Assembly (NCBI GenBank): GCA_021796315.1 | Contig: JAJYOH010000013.1 | Location: 1 to 29,347, forward strand | From: Chloroflexota bacterium | GTDB lineage: Bacteria; Chloroflexota; Anaerolineae; Anaerolineales; Villigracilaceae | Direction of reading: 5' to 3' | DNA: 29,347 nucleotides | In this document: positions 21,467-29,347 of the stretch, in pieces | How positions within the stretch are numbered: the first letter of the stretch is position 1 | How the letters are laid out: every line of letters starts with the position of its first letter | The notes under the pieces: model-generated | The model's database searches: none | Told to the model about the DNA's origin: nothing | Seen by the model: the letters and a program-made list of their open reading frames with translations, nothing else | Program-made: the position numbers and the translations under genes

Positions 21467-21993
21467 CTTTGCAGAAAACGCAGGAGAAATTTTAGAATAC
21501 GCTCGAAGATGGATGGTTTGTCTTTGGCTTCAAGCGATCCGATCATCTTGAAAGCAGATTCGGCAACCCTGCCGCTTTTAAGTTTAATGCCTGCCGCAGA
21601 TTTGAGCACCAACGAACGCATATCGCCTTCGCCCGCATCGGCAAAGATTTGAGCGGAACGTTCATAAGCGGCAATGGCTTCTTCATTACGTTTAAGCGCT
21701 TCGAGCGCGGCGGCCTGGTTGCCCACCGCAATGCCCTGACGCTTTAAATCTTTGATGTTTGCGAAGATCTGGTCGGTGCCGAGCGCGGCATCCAAAGCCT
21801 GTTGATATTTGCCAGCCTGAAGCAGAGCTACGCTCATATTGTTCTTCATCTCAGCCGCGTCCGGCTGATCATTCAGGTCTGCATAACCATTTGCCACGTT
21901 CTCAAATATCGCAGCGGCAGAATCATACTTGCCTGCTTCAAAATCCAGCTTTCCGGTATCTGCTAATTTTTTGAGTTCTTCGATAGTAGGCAT
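21463..21993 (-). CDS. TPR-repeat protein
   Basis: A 176-aa helical protein with about three tetratricopeptide-type repeats, seen in GKLDFEAGKYDSAAAIFENV, NNMSVALLQAGKYQQALDAA and GNQAAALEALKRNEEAIAAY. A basic, hydrophobic tail ERILKFLLRFLQR may attach it to the membrane or a partner. It is a probable scaffold for the other cluster products; no enzymatic motif. It overlaps the GNAT gene by 4 nt and lies 19 nt after the regulator gene. Confidence 0.8.
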   Translation of the reverse strand: MPTIEELKKLADTGKLDFEAGKYDSAAAIFENVANGYADLNDQPDAAEMKNNMSVALLQAGKYQQALDAALGTDQIFANIKDLKRQGIAVGNQAAALEALKRNEEAIAAYERSAQIFADAGEGDMRSLVLKSAAGIKLKSGRVAESAFKMIGSLEAKDKPSIFERILKFLLRFLQR

Positions 21994-22012
21994 GATTATT
22001 TCATCGGGAATA

Positions 22013-22690
22013 TTACAACGTGATGTCGAGCAGACCCTCAGCCACCGAACGCAATTTATCCGTGGGCATGGAACTGAGTTTTAACGCCAATTCGAGATAG
22101 GGACGATTAACCGGCTGACAGACGAAGGCCTGCAACTCCTTGGGTAATTCCAGGAACTGTTGAACCGACTTCTGATCTATCATCCATTTACCGACCGGGC
22201 CGCTCTGGTCGAAGAAGGTTTCGATGCGGCTTCCGAGGGCATTCAACAAGCTCTCAAGTTCGGGCAGGGGGATGGGGCGCTCGCCAAGTTCATAAGCTTT
22301 AATGCGCGCACCGCTGATACCCGTCTCCTGCGTTAATGCCTTAATGGAAAGGCTGGCGTGGTTGCGTTCCTGCCGGAGCAAGGCGCCAATCATGCGTTGA
22401 CGCAACTCGGCAAGCTGCGGCAGATCAATTGGTTCAGTAAGCGGGGCCTCGCTCGAAATGGATGACTTGCCCCAAAAATGATCGATGGGCAACTGGAGAT
22501 AATAAACAAGTATCTCAAGTTCAGGCAATGAAGGCGCACGACGGCCCTCTTCGTAGGCGCGGAAGATTCCCTTGGTCACGCCGACGGCTTTGGCGCATTC
22601 ATCAATATTGCGCCGCGCCGCCATGCGCGCATCACGAATCAAAACGCCAAGTTTTTTTGTGCGGAGAGTGATTTGAGAGCGAGTATCCAT
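22013..22690 (-). CDS. Transcriptional regulator with two XRE-type HTH domains
   Basis: A 225-aa DNA-binding protein with two helix-turn-helix domains. The first spans about 13-70 (LGVLIRDARMAARRNIDECA... VTKGIFRAYEEGRRAPSLPEL), the second about 99-160 (RMIGALLRQERNHASLSIKAL... ISGARIKAYELGERPIPLPEL). The two are recognisably duplicates of each other. The C-terminal 65 residues have no known fold. It has its own extended -10 promoter and GAGG ribosome site and is the first gene of a five-gene unit, which it may autoregulate. No phage genes are nearby. Confidence 0.85.
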   Translation of the reverse strand: MDTRSQITLRTKKLGVLIRDARMAARRNIDECAKAVGVTKGIFRAYEEGRRAPSLPELEILVYYLQLPIDHFWGKSSISSEAPLTEPIDLPQLAELRQRMIGALLRQERNHASLSIKALTQETGISGARIKAYELGERPIPLPELESLLNALGSRIETFFDQSGPVGKWMIDQKSVQQFLELPKELQAFVCQPVNRPYLELALKLSSMPTDKLRSVAEGLLDITL

Positions 22691-22707
22691 GCAGTCCTCG
22701 TGGGCTG

Positions 22708-22716
22708 ATTATAGCA
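22708..22716 (-). promoter_or_regulatory. Extended -10 promoter of the HTH-TPR-GNAT-V4R-lipase unit
   Basis: Minus-strand TGCTATAAT, a perfect -10 with TGn extension; no consensus -35, as common for extended -10 promoters. The message would start near 22701, 10 nt before the ATG, with GAGGA in between. Confidence 0.65.
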
Positions 22717-22760
22717 GAAGAAGCTCGTCATCCTATCCATCTGCCAGGAATGGCAAGAGA

Positions 22761-24098
22761 TTAACGCCGTGAATGGCCGGATTGGCTGGCAGCTAATCTA
22801 TCTGCAATCGTATTGCCAAAGAGATCAGCGCCAAGTTTAAACCCGGCGGCTTCCAAACGCGGTGAAAAGGCCGGGCGAATTCCAGTGGCTTTCAAATCGC
22901 CAAGCACCTTGCCGCCTTCACCGACACCGGTCTGTTCGAATTTAAAAACATCGGTCAGGACAATCGTATCGCCTTCCATGCCAGCGACCTCGGTAATGGC
23001 CGTAATCTTGCGCGCACCATCCTTCAAACGGGATTGCTGAACGATGAGGTCAACCGCCGATGAAATTTGCTGGCGAACAACTTTGAGCGGCAGGTCCATA
23101 CCGGCCATTAACACCAGCGTCTCGAGACGTGAGAGCGCATCGCGCGGAGTATTGGCGTGCAGGGTGGTCAACGAACCATCGTGGCCCGTGTTCATGGCTT
23201 GAAGCATGTCCAACGCTTCACCGCCGCGGCACTCACCCACCACGATCCGATCAGGCCGCATTCGCAACGAATTACGGACAAGGTCACGGATGGTTGTCTC
23301 GCCGCCGCCGTCCACATTGGCAGGTTTTGTTTCCATGCGCAGGACGTGATCCTGCTGAAGCTGCAATTCCGCCGCGTCTTCGATGGTGATGATCCGTTCA
23401 TTCTCCGGAATAAAGCCGGACAGCACGTTAAGAAGCGTTGTCTTGCCCGAACCTGTTCCACCCGAAATAACGATGTTCAAACGCGCCAACACACAGGCTC
23501 TCAACAGCTCAGCCATGTTTTGTGTGAGTGAGCCATACTCGACCAGTTGCCCGATCTTGAGCTTATCCTTGCGAAATTTACGAATGGTGATGGAAGGTCC
23601 GTCAATTGCGACAGGCGGGACGACGGCATTGACGCGCGAGCCGTCCGGCAGACGGGCGTCAACGGTGGGGCTGTCAGGGTCCACGCGCCGGCCCAGGGGC
23701 AGAATGATGCGGTCAATGATCCGCATCACATGGGCGTCGTCATCAAAGGTCACGTTGGTGCGTTCGAGTTGTCCCTTTTTTTCAATGTAAACTTTTTTGG
23801 GACCATTGACCATTACTTCGCTGATGTCTTCGTCATCCAGCAATGGCTGGATCGGTCCAAAGCCCATCATGTCATTCATCACATCCAGGAAGATGGACTT
23901 CTGAATATCAGCAGGCAGGCTGATGTGCGCCTGTTCATACACATCCTTCAGATGCAATTGAATAAATTCCCGGCGGTGATCAAACGAGACACCTTCGCTT
24001 TCAATGCCGCGCGAAAGGCTGTCGATCAAAAAGCGTTTGAGTTTTCCAAGATCGGAAGCAGATAAACGCGAGATTCCAGGAGTCGCTGGCTGAGTCAT
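22761..24098 (-). CDS. cpaF: CpaF/TadA-type pilus assembly ATPase
   Basis: Hexameric secretion ATPase, 445 aa, of the Tad/Flp branch of the PilT/VirB11 family. An N-terminal all-alpha region (about 1-75) is followed by the N-domain with [10 protein letters not shown] (91-100). The ATPase core has Walker A GGTGSGKT (213-220), the Asp box ITIED (237-241), Walker [12 protein letters not shown] (285-295) and the His box [12 protein letters not shown] (305-316). It powers assembly, and possibly retraction, of type IVc pili at the inner membrane. The platform proteins TadB/TadC, which usually follow, are absent: the next genes are unrelated. It ends the signalling-pilus unit and begins 6 nt after the small upstream gene. 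Confidence 0.93.
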   Translation of the reverse strand: MTQPATPGISRLSASDLGKLKRFLIDSLSRGIESEGVSFDHRREFIQLHLKDVYEQAHISLPADIQKSIFLDVMNDMMGFGPIQPLLDDEDISEVMVNGPKKVYIEKKGQLERTNVTFDDDAHVMRIIDRIILPLGRRVDPDSPTVDARLPDGSRVNAVVPPVAIDGPSITIRKFRKDKLKIGQLVEYGSLTQNMAELLRACVLARLNIVISGGTGSGKTTLLNVLSGFIPENERIITIEDAAELQLQQDHVLRMETKPANVDGGGETTIRDLVRNSLRMRPDRIVVGECRGGEALDMLQAMNTGHDGSLTTLHANTPRDALSRLETLVLMAGMDLPLKVVRQQISSAVDLIVQQSRLKDGARKITAITEVAGMEGDTIVLTDVFKFEQTGVGEGGKVLGDLKATGIRPAFSPRLEAAGFKLGADLFGNTIADRLAASQSGHSRR

Positions 24099-24104
24099 AA
24101 GAGA

Positions 24105-24395
24105 CTACTCACTTTTTTCCTCTTTCTGGTGCGGCAAAACCCAGACGATCTGAGAGCGCTGCACGGCCAAAAACGGGGCATCGAACTGAACCTGGCCGTC
24201 CGCGCCCATAATGGTCGCGTTGGTCATCGCCAGAAAGGGTTCATCGCGATCCAATTCATCTTTCAAACGCTCACCTTTACGAACATGCACATCGCCTCGA
24301 ATCAACTGACTGGTGGTCTGGATGGTTGCAGGCACGGAAACCTTGGTCACCACATTGGTAAAGAATTTACCTTTTTCATCGAATTCAATGTTCAT
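24105..24395 (-). CDS. Small conserved protein between CpaE and CpaF
   Basis: A 96-aa predicted beta-rich soluble protein: NIEFDEKGKFFTNVVTKVSV, then QTTSQLIRGDVHVRKGERLK and a FLAVQRSQIVWVLP ending. I do not recognise a named family. The ATG at 24395 is chosen because GGAG lies 6 nt upstream; a TTG at 24407 overlaps that site. Its position inside a Tad ATPase operon suggests a structural or regulatory accessory role, inferred from context only. Confidence 0.65.
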   Translation of the reverse strand: MNIEFDEKGKFFTNVVTKVSVPATIQTTSQLIRGDVHVRKGERLKDELDRDEPFLAMTNATIMGADGQVQFDAPFLAVQRSQIVWVLPHQKEEKSE

Positions 24396-24409
24396 TTTTA
24401 TCTCCAAAA

Positions 24410-25561
24410 TTATTCGGTTCGTAAACGCCGCGCCATGTTAACCATTTGCTGCGACGCTTCCTTCAATACAATGGATGCCGTATCGTGTGGAAATTTGGAA
24501 ACAATGGGCTGGTGTTGGTTATTTGCCAGAGAAAAATTACTGCCGAGATATGGCATGGCGGTCTTGATCTCAATACCGATGATCTTTTCAGCTTCAGCCT
24601 TGGTCAAGCCTTCCAGGCCGACCGCGCGATTCAAAATGGTATAGATGGATGAAGCCTGCAATCCCTTGGAACGCAGGTATTCCCAGACCGTTTTTGTCAA
24701 CGTGATCGTGCTCAAGTCGGTACTGACTACCATCACGACCAGGTCCGCGTGTTCGATGAGAGGCAGGCTAAAGCGCGACAACGAACGTCCAAGATCAAGC
24801 AGGACAAAATCATAGGAGGCTTTTAGCGCGTGGATGATATCGCCGATCCGCCCGACTTTGAGCTGGTTGCCATGCTCGGGGTCGGGAGATCCGGCCAACA
24901 GGTGAAAATGCCAATTTGACATGACGGTTAAATTTTCACGGAAGAATTCAGGGGTCGTTTCTGAAGCAGGCATCTCAGCAATCGTAACCAGGTTTTTATC
25001 GCCTTCGTAGCCGACGATCTCAGCAATCGAGCCGATAGGCAGGACAACGTCCACCACCGCCACGCGTACCTCGGGTTGATTGCTCGCAATGTTCATGGCA
25101 ATATTGGCGCACAGTGACGATGTACCGGTGCCGCCCTTTGCGCTAAGAAATGTCATTAACAATCCGCCTTCTTTGATGGCAGCAGCGGCATTGCTATGTA
25201 ACCGGCTTATGGTTTCGATCAACGCAGGAATGGCCTGCGCAGTTTTGACCAGGTATTCATTGAATCCCGCATCCATGCAAGAGCGGACGCGGGCAGGTTG
25301 TGGATCACTGCTAAGAGCAATCAAAGGAACGCGCGACGTACGTGCATCAGAGCGCAGGCGCGTGGCAAAATCCTCCCCCTTCAAATCAGCCATAACCGGA
25401 TCCATAATGATGACTTCCGGGCGGTCGCGCCAGGCAAGGATCAGACCTTCCCTACCAGATGCGGCCTGTAGAATATGATGACCCTCCTTGTGCAGGGCCG
25501 CCGCGACAAAGTTGCGGCTGGCAATATCTGCATCAACGATGAGTATCTTATTCCCAGCCAT
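24410..25561 (-). CDS. Receiver domain-CpaE/TadZ ATPase-like fusion
   Basis: A 383-aa localisation protein for Tad pili. Residues 4-122 are a response-regulator receiver with phospho-acceptor Asp54 (IIMDPVM), Ser84 and Lys106. Residues 133-383 are a MinD/ParA-like domain as in CpaE/TadZ. Its P-loop reads AKGGTGTSSL (141-150): the N-terminal signature Lys is kept, but the Lys expected before the Ser/Thr pair is Thr, as in several TadZ proteins with weak or no ATPase activity. It should mark the pilus assembly site at the pole or membrane. The gene lies 10 nt after the OmpR-type regulator, so phosphorylation by the upstream kinases is plausible. Confidence 0.88.
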   Translation of the reverse strand: MAGNKILIVDADIASRNFVAAALHKEGHHILQAASGREGLILAWRDRPEVIIMDPVMADLKGEDFATRLRSDARTSRVPLIALSSDPQPARVRSCMDAGFNEYLVKTAQAIPALIETISRLHSNAAAAIKEGGLLMTFLSAKGGTGTSSLCANIAMNIASNQPEVRVAVVDVVLPIGSIAEIVGYEGDKNLVTIAEMPASETTPEFFRENLTVMSNWHFHLLAGSPDPEHGNQLKVGRIGDIIHALKASYDFVLLDLGRSLSRFSLPLIEHADLVVMVVSTDLSTITLTKTVWEYLRSKGLQASSIYTILNRAVGLEGLTKAEAEKIIGIEIKTAMPYLGSNFSLANNQHQPIVSKFPHDTASIVLKEASQQMVNMARRLRTE

Positions 25562-25571
25562 ACAAATCTCC

Positions 25572-26267
25572 TTAAGATTCGATGGGCGGCATCAGGTAAC
25601 CCAATCCCGAACGCGTCACAATGTGACGCGGGTTATGGGCATCGTGCTCCAATTTCTGGCGCAGACGGGCAATGCTGACCCATAAGATTTCCTTGTCATT
25701 TTTATACTCCGGGCCCCACACACTGGTAAGTAATTCCTCCGATGTAAGTATCTTGCCGATATTATGCGCGAACTGGAGGAGCAGGCGATACTCGGTAGCG
25801 GAGAGGGAAACCGGCTGTTCGTCACGCCAAACTTCAGCGCGCGCAAAATCGATCTTGAGATTTTCGTGGGTGAAGAAACGTTCCTGCCCGTGTTCAGCAG
25901 GGGTCTGCGCACGGCGCAACACGGCGCGGACGCGCGCCAAAAGCTCGGTGGCTGAAAAAGGCTTGACGAGATAATCATCCGCCCCGAGGTCCAGGCCTTT
26001 GACGCGATCCTGTTCCTCGCCTTTGGCAGTCAGGATGATGATCGGGACGTTGGAGAATTCGCGGATGCGCTGGCAGGCCCCAAACCCATCGAGACGCGGC
26101 ATCATCACATCCAGCAAAACCAGGTCCACCGGCTGGGACGAAAAAACGTCCACAGCCTGCAACCCATCGGAGGCGGTGACCACGCCATAGCCCTCGGTCT
26201 TGAGGTTGGCTTCCAGCAATCGCAGGTAGCGCGGCTCATCGTCGACGATCAGAATGCGCTTGGACAT
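25572..26267 (-). CDS. OmpR-family response regulator
   Basis: A two-component DNA-binding regulator of 231 aa. The receiver (4-120) has Asp9/Asp10, phospho-acceptor Asp53 (LVLLDVMMPRLDGF), Thr80 and Lys102 in the KPF motif. The C-terminal winged helix (about 135-229) has SATEYRLLLQFAHNIGKIL and the VSIARLRQKLEHDAHNPRHI recognition block. It probably binds direct repeats as a dimer; target genes are not evident. The ATG at 26267 follows GGAGG by 6 nt and starts the family's conserved MSKRILIVDDEP; an upstream ATG at 26288 overlaps the kinase region. Cognate kinase: probably the protein encoded immediately upstream. Confidence 0.93.
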   Translation of the reverse strand: MSKRILIVDDEPRYLRLLEANLKTEGYGVVTASDGLQAVDVFSSQPVDLVLLDVMMPRLDGFGACQRIREFSNVPIIILTAKGEEQDRVKGLDLGADDYLVKPFSATELLARVRAVLRRAQTPAEHGQERFFTHENLKIDFARAEVWRDEQPVSLSATEYRLLLQFAHNIGKILTSEELLTSVWGPEYKNDKEILWVSIARLRQKLEHDAHNPRHIVTRSGLGYLMPPIES

Positions 26268-26294
26268 AACGTCCTCCTTTATGAACAAAAAAGA

Positions 26295-27485
26295 TCAAGT
26301 GCCAGGATCAACAGGCAGTTCAATAAAGACGGTAGTGCCTTCGTCTGGAACAGACTCTGCCCAAATCTTACCATGATGCGCCAATATTATCTGTTTGCAA
26401 ATATAAAGTCCGAGGCCGGTGCCTGTGACCGACGCTTCGCCCGGCACGCGGTAAAAACGCTCGAAAATAAACGGGATGAAATCTTCTGGAATTCCAGGGC
26501 CGTGGTCAGCGAAACTGACGCGCAGTTTTTTCTCGGTGCGTTTTAGTTTAATAGCCAAAGGAGAACTGGGGGCATATTTCGTGGCATTACTGAAAAGATT
26601 CTCGAAGACCTGCGAGAGTCGAACACTATCGCCGAGGATGGGAGGGGCTGGATCGAATTCAATATCGACTTGCAACTCGGGGTGGTGGGTGCGGACGCGT
26701 GTGGCAACATCGCGCACGATCGCATCCAGGCGCAGGGGTTGGAATTTAAACTGGAGCGTCTTGCTTTGCATACGAGCCGACTCAAGCATGTTCTCGATCA
26801 AATGAGTTAAGCGGTCGGCCTCATCGTCAATAATGGCTAAAAATTCGCGCTGGGTCTTGTCGTCCCATTTGGTATCTTCACGCAACAGGCTGGTGCTATA
26901 ACCTTTAATAAAGCCGAGCGGGGTGCGAAGTTCGTGCGAGATCGTGGAAACAAAATCATCCTGCAACCGCATTTGCTTCTGGATCGATTCGAGGTCGGCA
27001 CGCGCCTCCTGCAAGGCCTTGCGCTCAAGCAATGATGCAGTGGATGCAGCGATCAACGCCGCTAAACGCTGGTGCATTTCAGAATAACGCGGACCGCCAA
27101 AACGGATGAAAACCAGCGCGCCGTTCAATCGTCCCGCGATAAATAAAGGCAGGCCAAGCAGGTAAGGCAGGTCCAGGCGGTCGGTATGTTGATGCAGGCT
27201 GGGTTCGTGGGTAATTATTTTCGCCTGAGCGATAACATCCCCCGCAATCCCCTCGCCCCAACTGACATCGGCTTCGGATGATTTACCGCGCCCAACTGCA
27301 CGGGCATATATTACGTCCAGGCCTCTGATCTGCGAGTCAAGCAAATAAACAGCCACGTTATCGTATAAAAAATCCTCGCGGAGAGAGGCAAGCAAATTGC
27401 CAAGCGAGGCTTTCCAATCAACTTTCTGATTCAAAGGCGCCAAAATGGAGTACAGGTATTCGAGGGTTTCAGGGTCAACTGGCAT
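26295..27485 (-). CDS. Soluble GAF-histidine kinase
   Basis: Sensor kinase of 396 aa without membrane segments. A GAF domain (about 20-155) is followed by a coiled coil (155-175). The HisKA domain has phospho-accepting His184 in SHELRTPLGF. The HATPase domain has N box NLFSNATKYAP, G1 DHGPGIP, F box FIFERFYR and G2 GTGLGLYI. It senses an intracellular ligand or redox state via GAF; the ligand is not deducible. It is located 9 nt after a second kinase gene and 27 nt before the regulator gene, so two kinases may feed the regulator and the receiver-CpaE protein. Confidence 0.92.
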   Translation of the reverse strand: MPVDPETLEYLYSILAPLNQKVDWKASLGNLLASLREDFLYDNVAVYLLDSQIRGLDVIYARAVGRGKSSEADVSWGEGIAGDVIAQAKIITHEPSLHQHTDRLDLPYLLGLPLFIAGRLNGALVFIRFGGPRYSEMHQRLAALIAASTASLLERKALQEARADLESIQKQMRLQDDFVSTISHELRTPLGFIKGYSTSLLREDTKWDDKTQREFLAIIDDEADRLTHLIENMLESARMQSKTLQFKFQPLRLDAIVRDVATRVRTHHPELQVDIEFDPAPPILGDSVRLSQVFENLFSNATKYAPSSPLAIKLKRTEKKLRVSFADHGPGIPEDFIPFIFERFYRVPGEASVTGTGLGLYICKQIILAHHGKIWAESVPDEGTTVFIELPVDPGT

Positions 27486-27494
27486 AGGTCACGC

Positions 27495-28541
27495 CTATCG
27501 TTTTTTCTTCTTTTCTTCCTCAACGGCCAACAGAGGGAACTTGAAAGTTGTGCCTCTGCCCTCGACCGAACTCACATCCAGCAAAGAACCGTGCGCTTCG
27601 ATGATCTGCCGCACCAGTGACAGGCCCAATCCGGCGCCGCCCACCCTGCGCGTGGAAGAGCCATCCAACTGGTGGAACGGCTCAAAAATTTCCTTCAAAC
27701 GATGCGCCGGAATACCAATCCCTGTATCTGTGACCGAGATCATCACCAGATTGGCGCCTTCTTCCTTCAAGCTGACAATGACGCGTCCACCCGAAGGGGT
27801 AAATTTGACCGCATTATCCAAAAGTTGATTCAACGCCCAACTGATTTTTTCCGGGTCACCCTGGACCCGCGGCATGTTCTCGTCTCCTGCAACATACACC
27901 TGTACCCCGCGCTCCTCGGCTTTTTGTAAGGCCGTCTTGGCCGCCAGATTCGCAATGCGACGAATGTCAAAGGGTTCCTGCTTCATGCTCATTTCGCCGC
28001 GTGAGGCCAGCGAGAACATGATCAGGTCTTCGATCATATTTTCCAATCGGGTGGATGCCTTCTGGCTGACTTGCAGGGCATGGCGCTGCTCTTCCGTCAG
28101 CGGCCCCAGCGAATCAGTGACCATTAATTCGAGGTAGCCCTTAATATGCGTCAACGGCGTACGCAATTCATGTGAAATGTTGGCGACAAAGTTGGCTTTC
28201 ATCTGGCTGAGTTCTGAAAGCCGTTCGAGCGCCTCCTGCAATTCAACCGTCCGCTGCTGGACGCGTTGCTCGAGATTCCGGTTGGCGGCTTGCAGCGCCG
28301 AACGCAATTGGATGATCTGTTCGGTGACAGCTTCATCCAATGTTGGACGGTCAAGCAGATTTAGATCCAAAAGGGCCTGACCAAGCAAATAGGTTTTTCC
28401 CTGTGCGATCTGTTCCTGCTGGTACGCCAGGGCTTTTTGCAAATCTAATTCAGAGACATGGCCGCTGCGAACCAAAGCCTCCCCCAGTTTCGGCACAAGC
28501 ATTTCTGGTGTTAATTGTGGATGCGTTTTTGTCTTTGGCAT
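27495..28541 (-). CDS. Histidine kinase with GspE-N/MshEN-like N-terminal domain
   Basis: A 348-aa soluble kinase. Residues about 17-75 (LGEALVRSGHVSELDLQKAL, then a second LGQALLDLNLLDRPTLDEAV half) match the duplicated helical pattern of the N-terminal domain of type II secretion and type IV pilus ATPases, some of which bind cyclic di-GMP. A coiled coil (80-112) leads to HisKA with His124 (ISHELRTPLTH), then HATPase with N box QLLDNAVKFTP, G1 DTGIGIP and G2 GAGLGLSL. The unusual sensor part suggests it reads a pilus-motor or nucleotide signal, consistent with CpaE/CpaF in the same operon. It is the first gene of the unit, and its tail is very Lys-rich. Confidence 0.88.
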   Translation of the reverse strand: MPKTKTHPQLTPEMLVPKLGEALVRSGHVSELDLQKALAYQQEQIAQGKTYLLGQALLDLNLLDRPTLDEAVTEQIIQLRSALQAANRNLEQRVQQRTVELQEALERLSELSQMKANFVANISHELRTPLTHIKGYLELMVTDSLGPLTEEQRHALQVSQKASTRLENMIEDLIMFSLASRGEMSMKQEPFDIRRIANLAAKTALQKAEERGVQVYVAGDENMPRVQGDPEKISWALNQLLDNAVKFTPSGGRVIVSLKEEGANLVMISVTDTGIGIPAHRLKEIFEPFHQLDGSSTRRVGGAGLGLSLVRQIIEAHGSLLDVSSVEGRGTTFKFPLLAVEEEKKKKR

Positions 28542-28592
28542 GGACAGTTTTCTCCAACCGATAACTCGACGATTCCGACGCGGCGATACTTC

Positions 28593-29347
28593 CTATTTAC
28601 TAAAGACCCAATCGCCACCAATCATTGTAGCAGAAGATTGAAAATCTTTCATGTCATCCGGATTGCAGGTAAATGGATCATCTTCCAACACAATTAGGTC
28701 TGCAAGATAACCCGGCGATAATTTTCCAAGACGGTCCTCAGCATAAGCCGCGTACGCCGCGCCGATGGTAAAACCTTCGAGCGCCTCTTGAACGGACAAA
28801 CGCTGTTCGGGCCTCCAACCTTCTTTTGACGGCGAGCCGTCCGCGCGTCGACGAGTGACCGCCGCATGCAGACCCCAAAACGGGTTCGGCGATTCTACCG
28901 GCGCATCCGAGCCGAAAGCCACGTACGCGCCCGCATCCAGTTGAGTCCGCCACGCGTAAGAAAGCGCGGCGCGTTCGCCCCAATATTTATCCGCCATCAA
29001 CATATCCGACGTGGCATGAATGGGCTGCATCGAAGCGATGATGTCGAGTTGTGCGAGTCGTTTCGCATCATCGGGGTGAAGCACCTGCACATGCTCGATG
29101 CGGTGACGCAAATGCGGCAGGCCTTTTTCTTTTTCATAGGCGCGTAATTGCTGGTACGCGTCGAGCACTTCATGGTTGGCGCGGTCACCGATGGCGTGAA
29201 CCGTCATGCCGAGGCCAACATCGGCGGCGCGGCGGCCAAACTCAAAAAGTTCCTCGCCATCCATGTTGAGGATGCCTTTATTTTCCGGCTCGCCATCATA
29301 AGGCTGGAACATTGCCGCCGTGCGCGGCCCAAGCGCACCGTCCATGA
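28593..29347 (-). CDS. YtcJ-type amidohydrolase, C-terminal part
   Basis: Metal-dependent amidohydrolase of family 3; at least 251 residues are visible and the N-terminus lies beyond the right edge. The DGALGPRTAAM block, normally mid-protein, is at the visible start, so the Met there is internal. Metal and catalytic residues appear in HAIGDRANHEVLDAY, RHRIEHVQVL and AFGSDAPVE, followed by the C-terminal LGKLSPGYLADLIVLEDDPF barrel-to-sandwich motif. Relatives hydrolyse amides or formyl groups of varied small molecules; the substrate is unknown. It ends 51 nt before the kinase gene with no clear terminator between them. Confidence 0.88.
   Translation of the reverse strand, partial: MDGALGPRTAAMFQPYDGEPENKGILNMDGEELFEFGRRAADVGLGMTVHAIGDRANHEVLDAYQQLRAYEKEKGLPHLRHRIEHVQVLHPDDAKRLAQLDIIASMQPIHATSDMLMADKYWGERAALSYAWRTQLDAGAYVAFGSDAPVESPNPFWGLHAAVTRRRADGSPSKEGWRPEQRLSVQEALEGFTIGAAYAAYAEDRLGKLSPGYLADLIVLEDDPFTCNPDDMKDFQSSATMIGGDWVFSK

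Noticed and set aside
22742..22755. Terminator after cpaF
   Set aside because: Only a 5-bp stem TGCCA-GGAA-TGGCA with no T-tract on the minus strand.

Overview
The window looks like a chromosomal stretch of a Chloroflexota bacterium, probably Anaerolineae. This is inferred from gene content and style (moderate GC, PduO-type adenosyltransferase, archaeal-type endonuclease IV homologue, multi-domain 7TM sensors, Tad ATPases next to histidine kinases), not from a marker gene. No rRNA, tRNA or CRISPR array was seen.

Left part (1-8890) is accessory and repeat-rich. It opens with the 3' end of a REP-associated tyrosine transposase, followed by an aldo/keto reductase, an AT-rich FRG-domain gene, a short relic of an endonuclease IV-like gene whose intact copy lies 5 kb away, a DrrAB-like ABC exporter, a REPIN-like hairpin pair, a small HU-like protein, a 44-bp palindromic tandem repeat, a SHOCT membrane protein, an integron-type attC site, two zinc-ribbon proteins, a DsrE-like protein and a second, degenerate attC. 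Two copies of a palindromic element with TCATTGCGAG ends lie at 359-436 and 8741-8886.

Middle part (8893-16717, minus strand) is one dense transcription unit. In order of transcription it encodes a PDZ-7TM-GAF-PAS adenylate cyclase, a Het-C/zinc phospholipase-like protein, an orphan beta-class DNA methyltransferase, YqeY, a PgpH-type HD phosphodiesterase, YbeY and a DgkA-type lipid kinase. It joins cAMP and probable c-di-AMP signalling to rRNA maturation and lipid recycling. A leaderless cobalamin adenosyltransferase diverges from it at 16746 and is followed by a DUF554 membrane protein.

Right part (18262-29347, minus strand) holds a membrane-anchored DsbA-like oxidoreductase, then a five-gene unit (double-HTH regulator, TPR protein, tandem GNAT, V4R-domain protein, monoacylglycerol lipase-like hydrolase). 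Next is a signalling-plus-Tad unit: two histidine kinases, an OmpR-type regulator, a receiver-CpaE fusion, a small conserved protein and CpaF. The window ends inside a YtcJ-type amidohydrolase. The most interesting candidates are the kinase-regulator-CpaE/CpaF unit with no TadB/TadC, the attC-bounded zinc-ribbon/DsrE block, the GANTC-rich 44-bp repeat, and the relic that differs from its intact gene only at synonymous sites.
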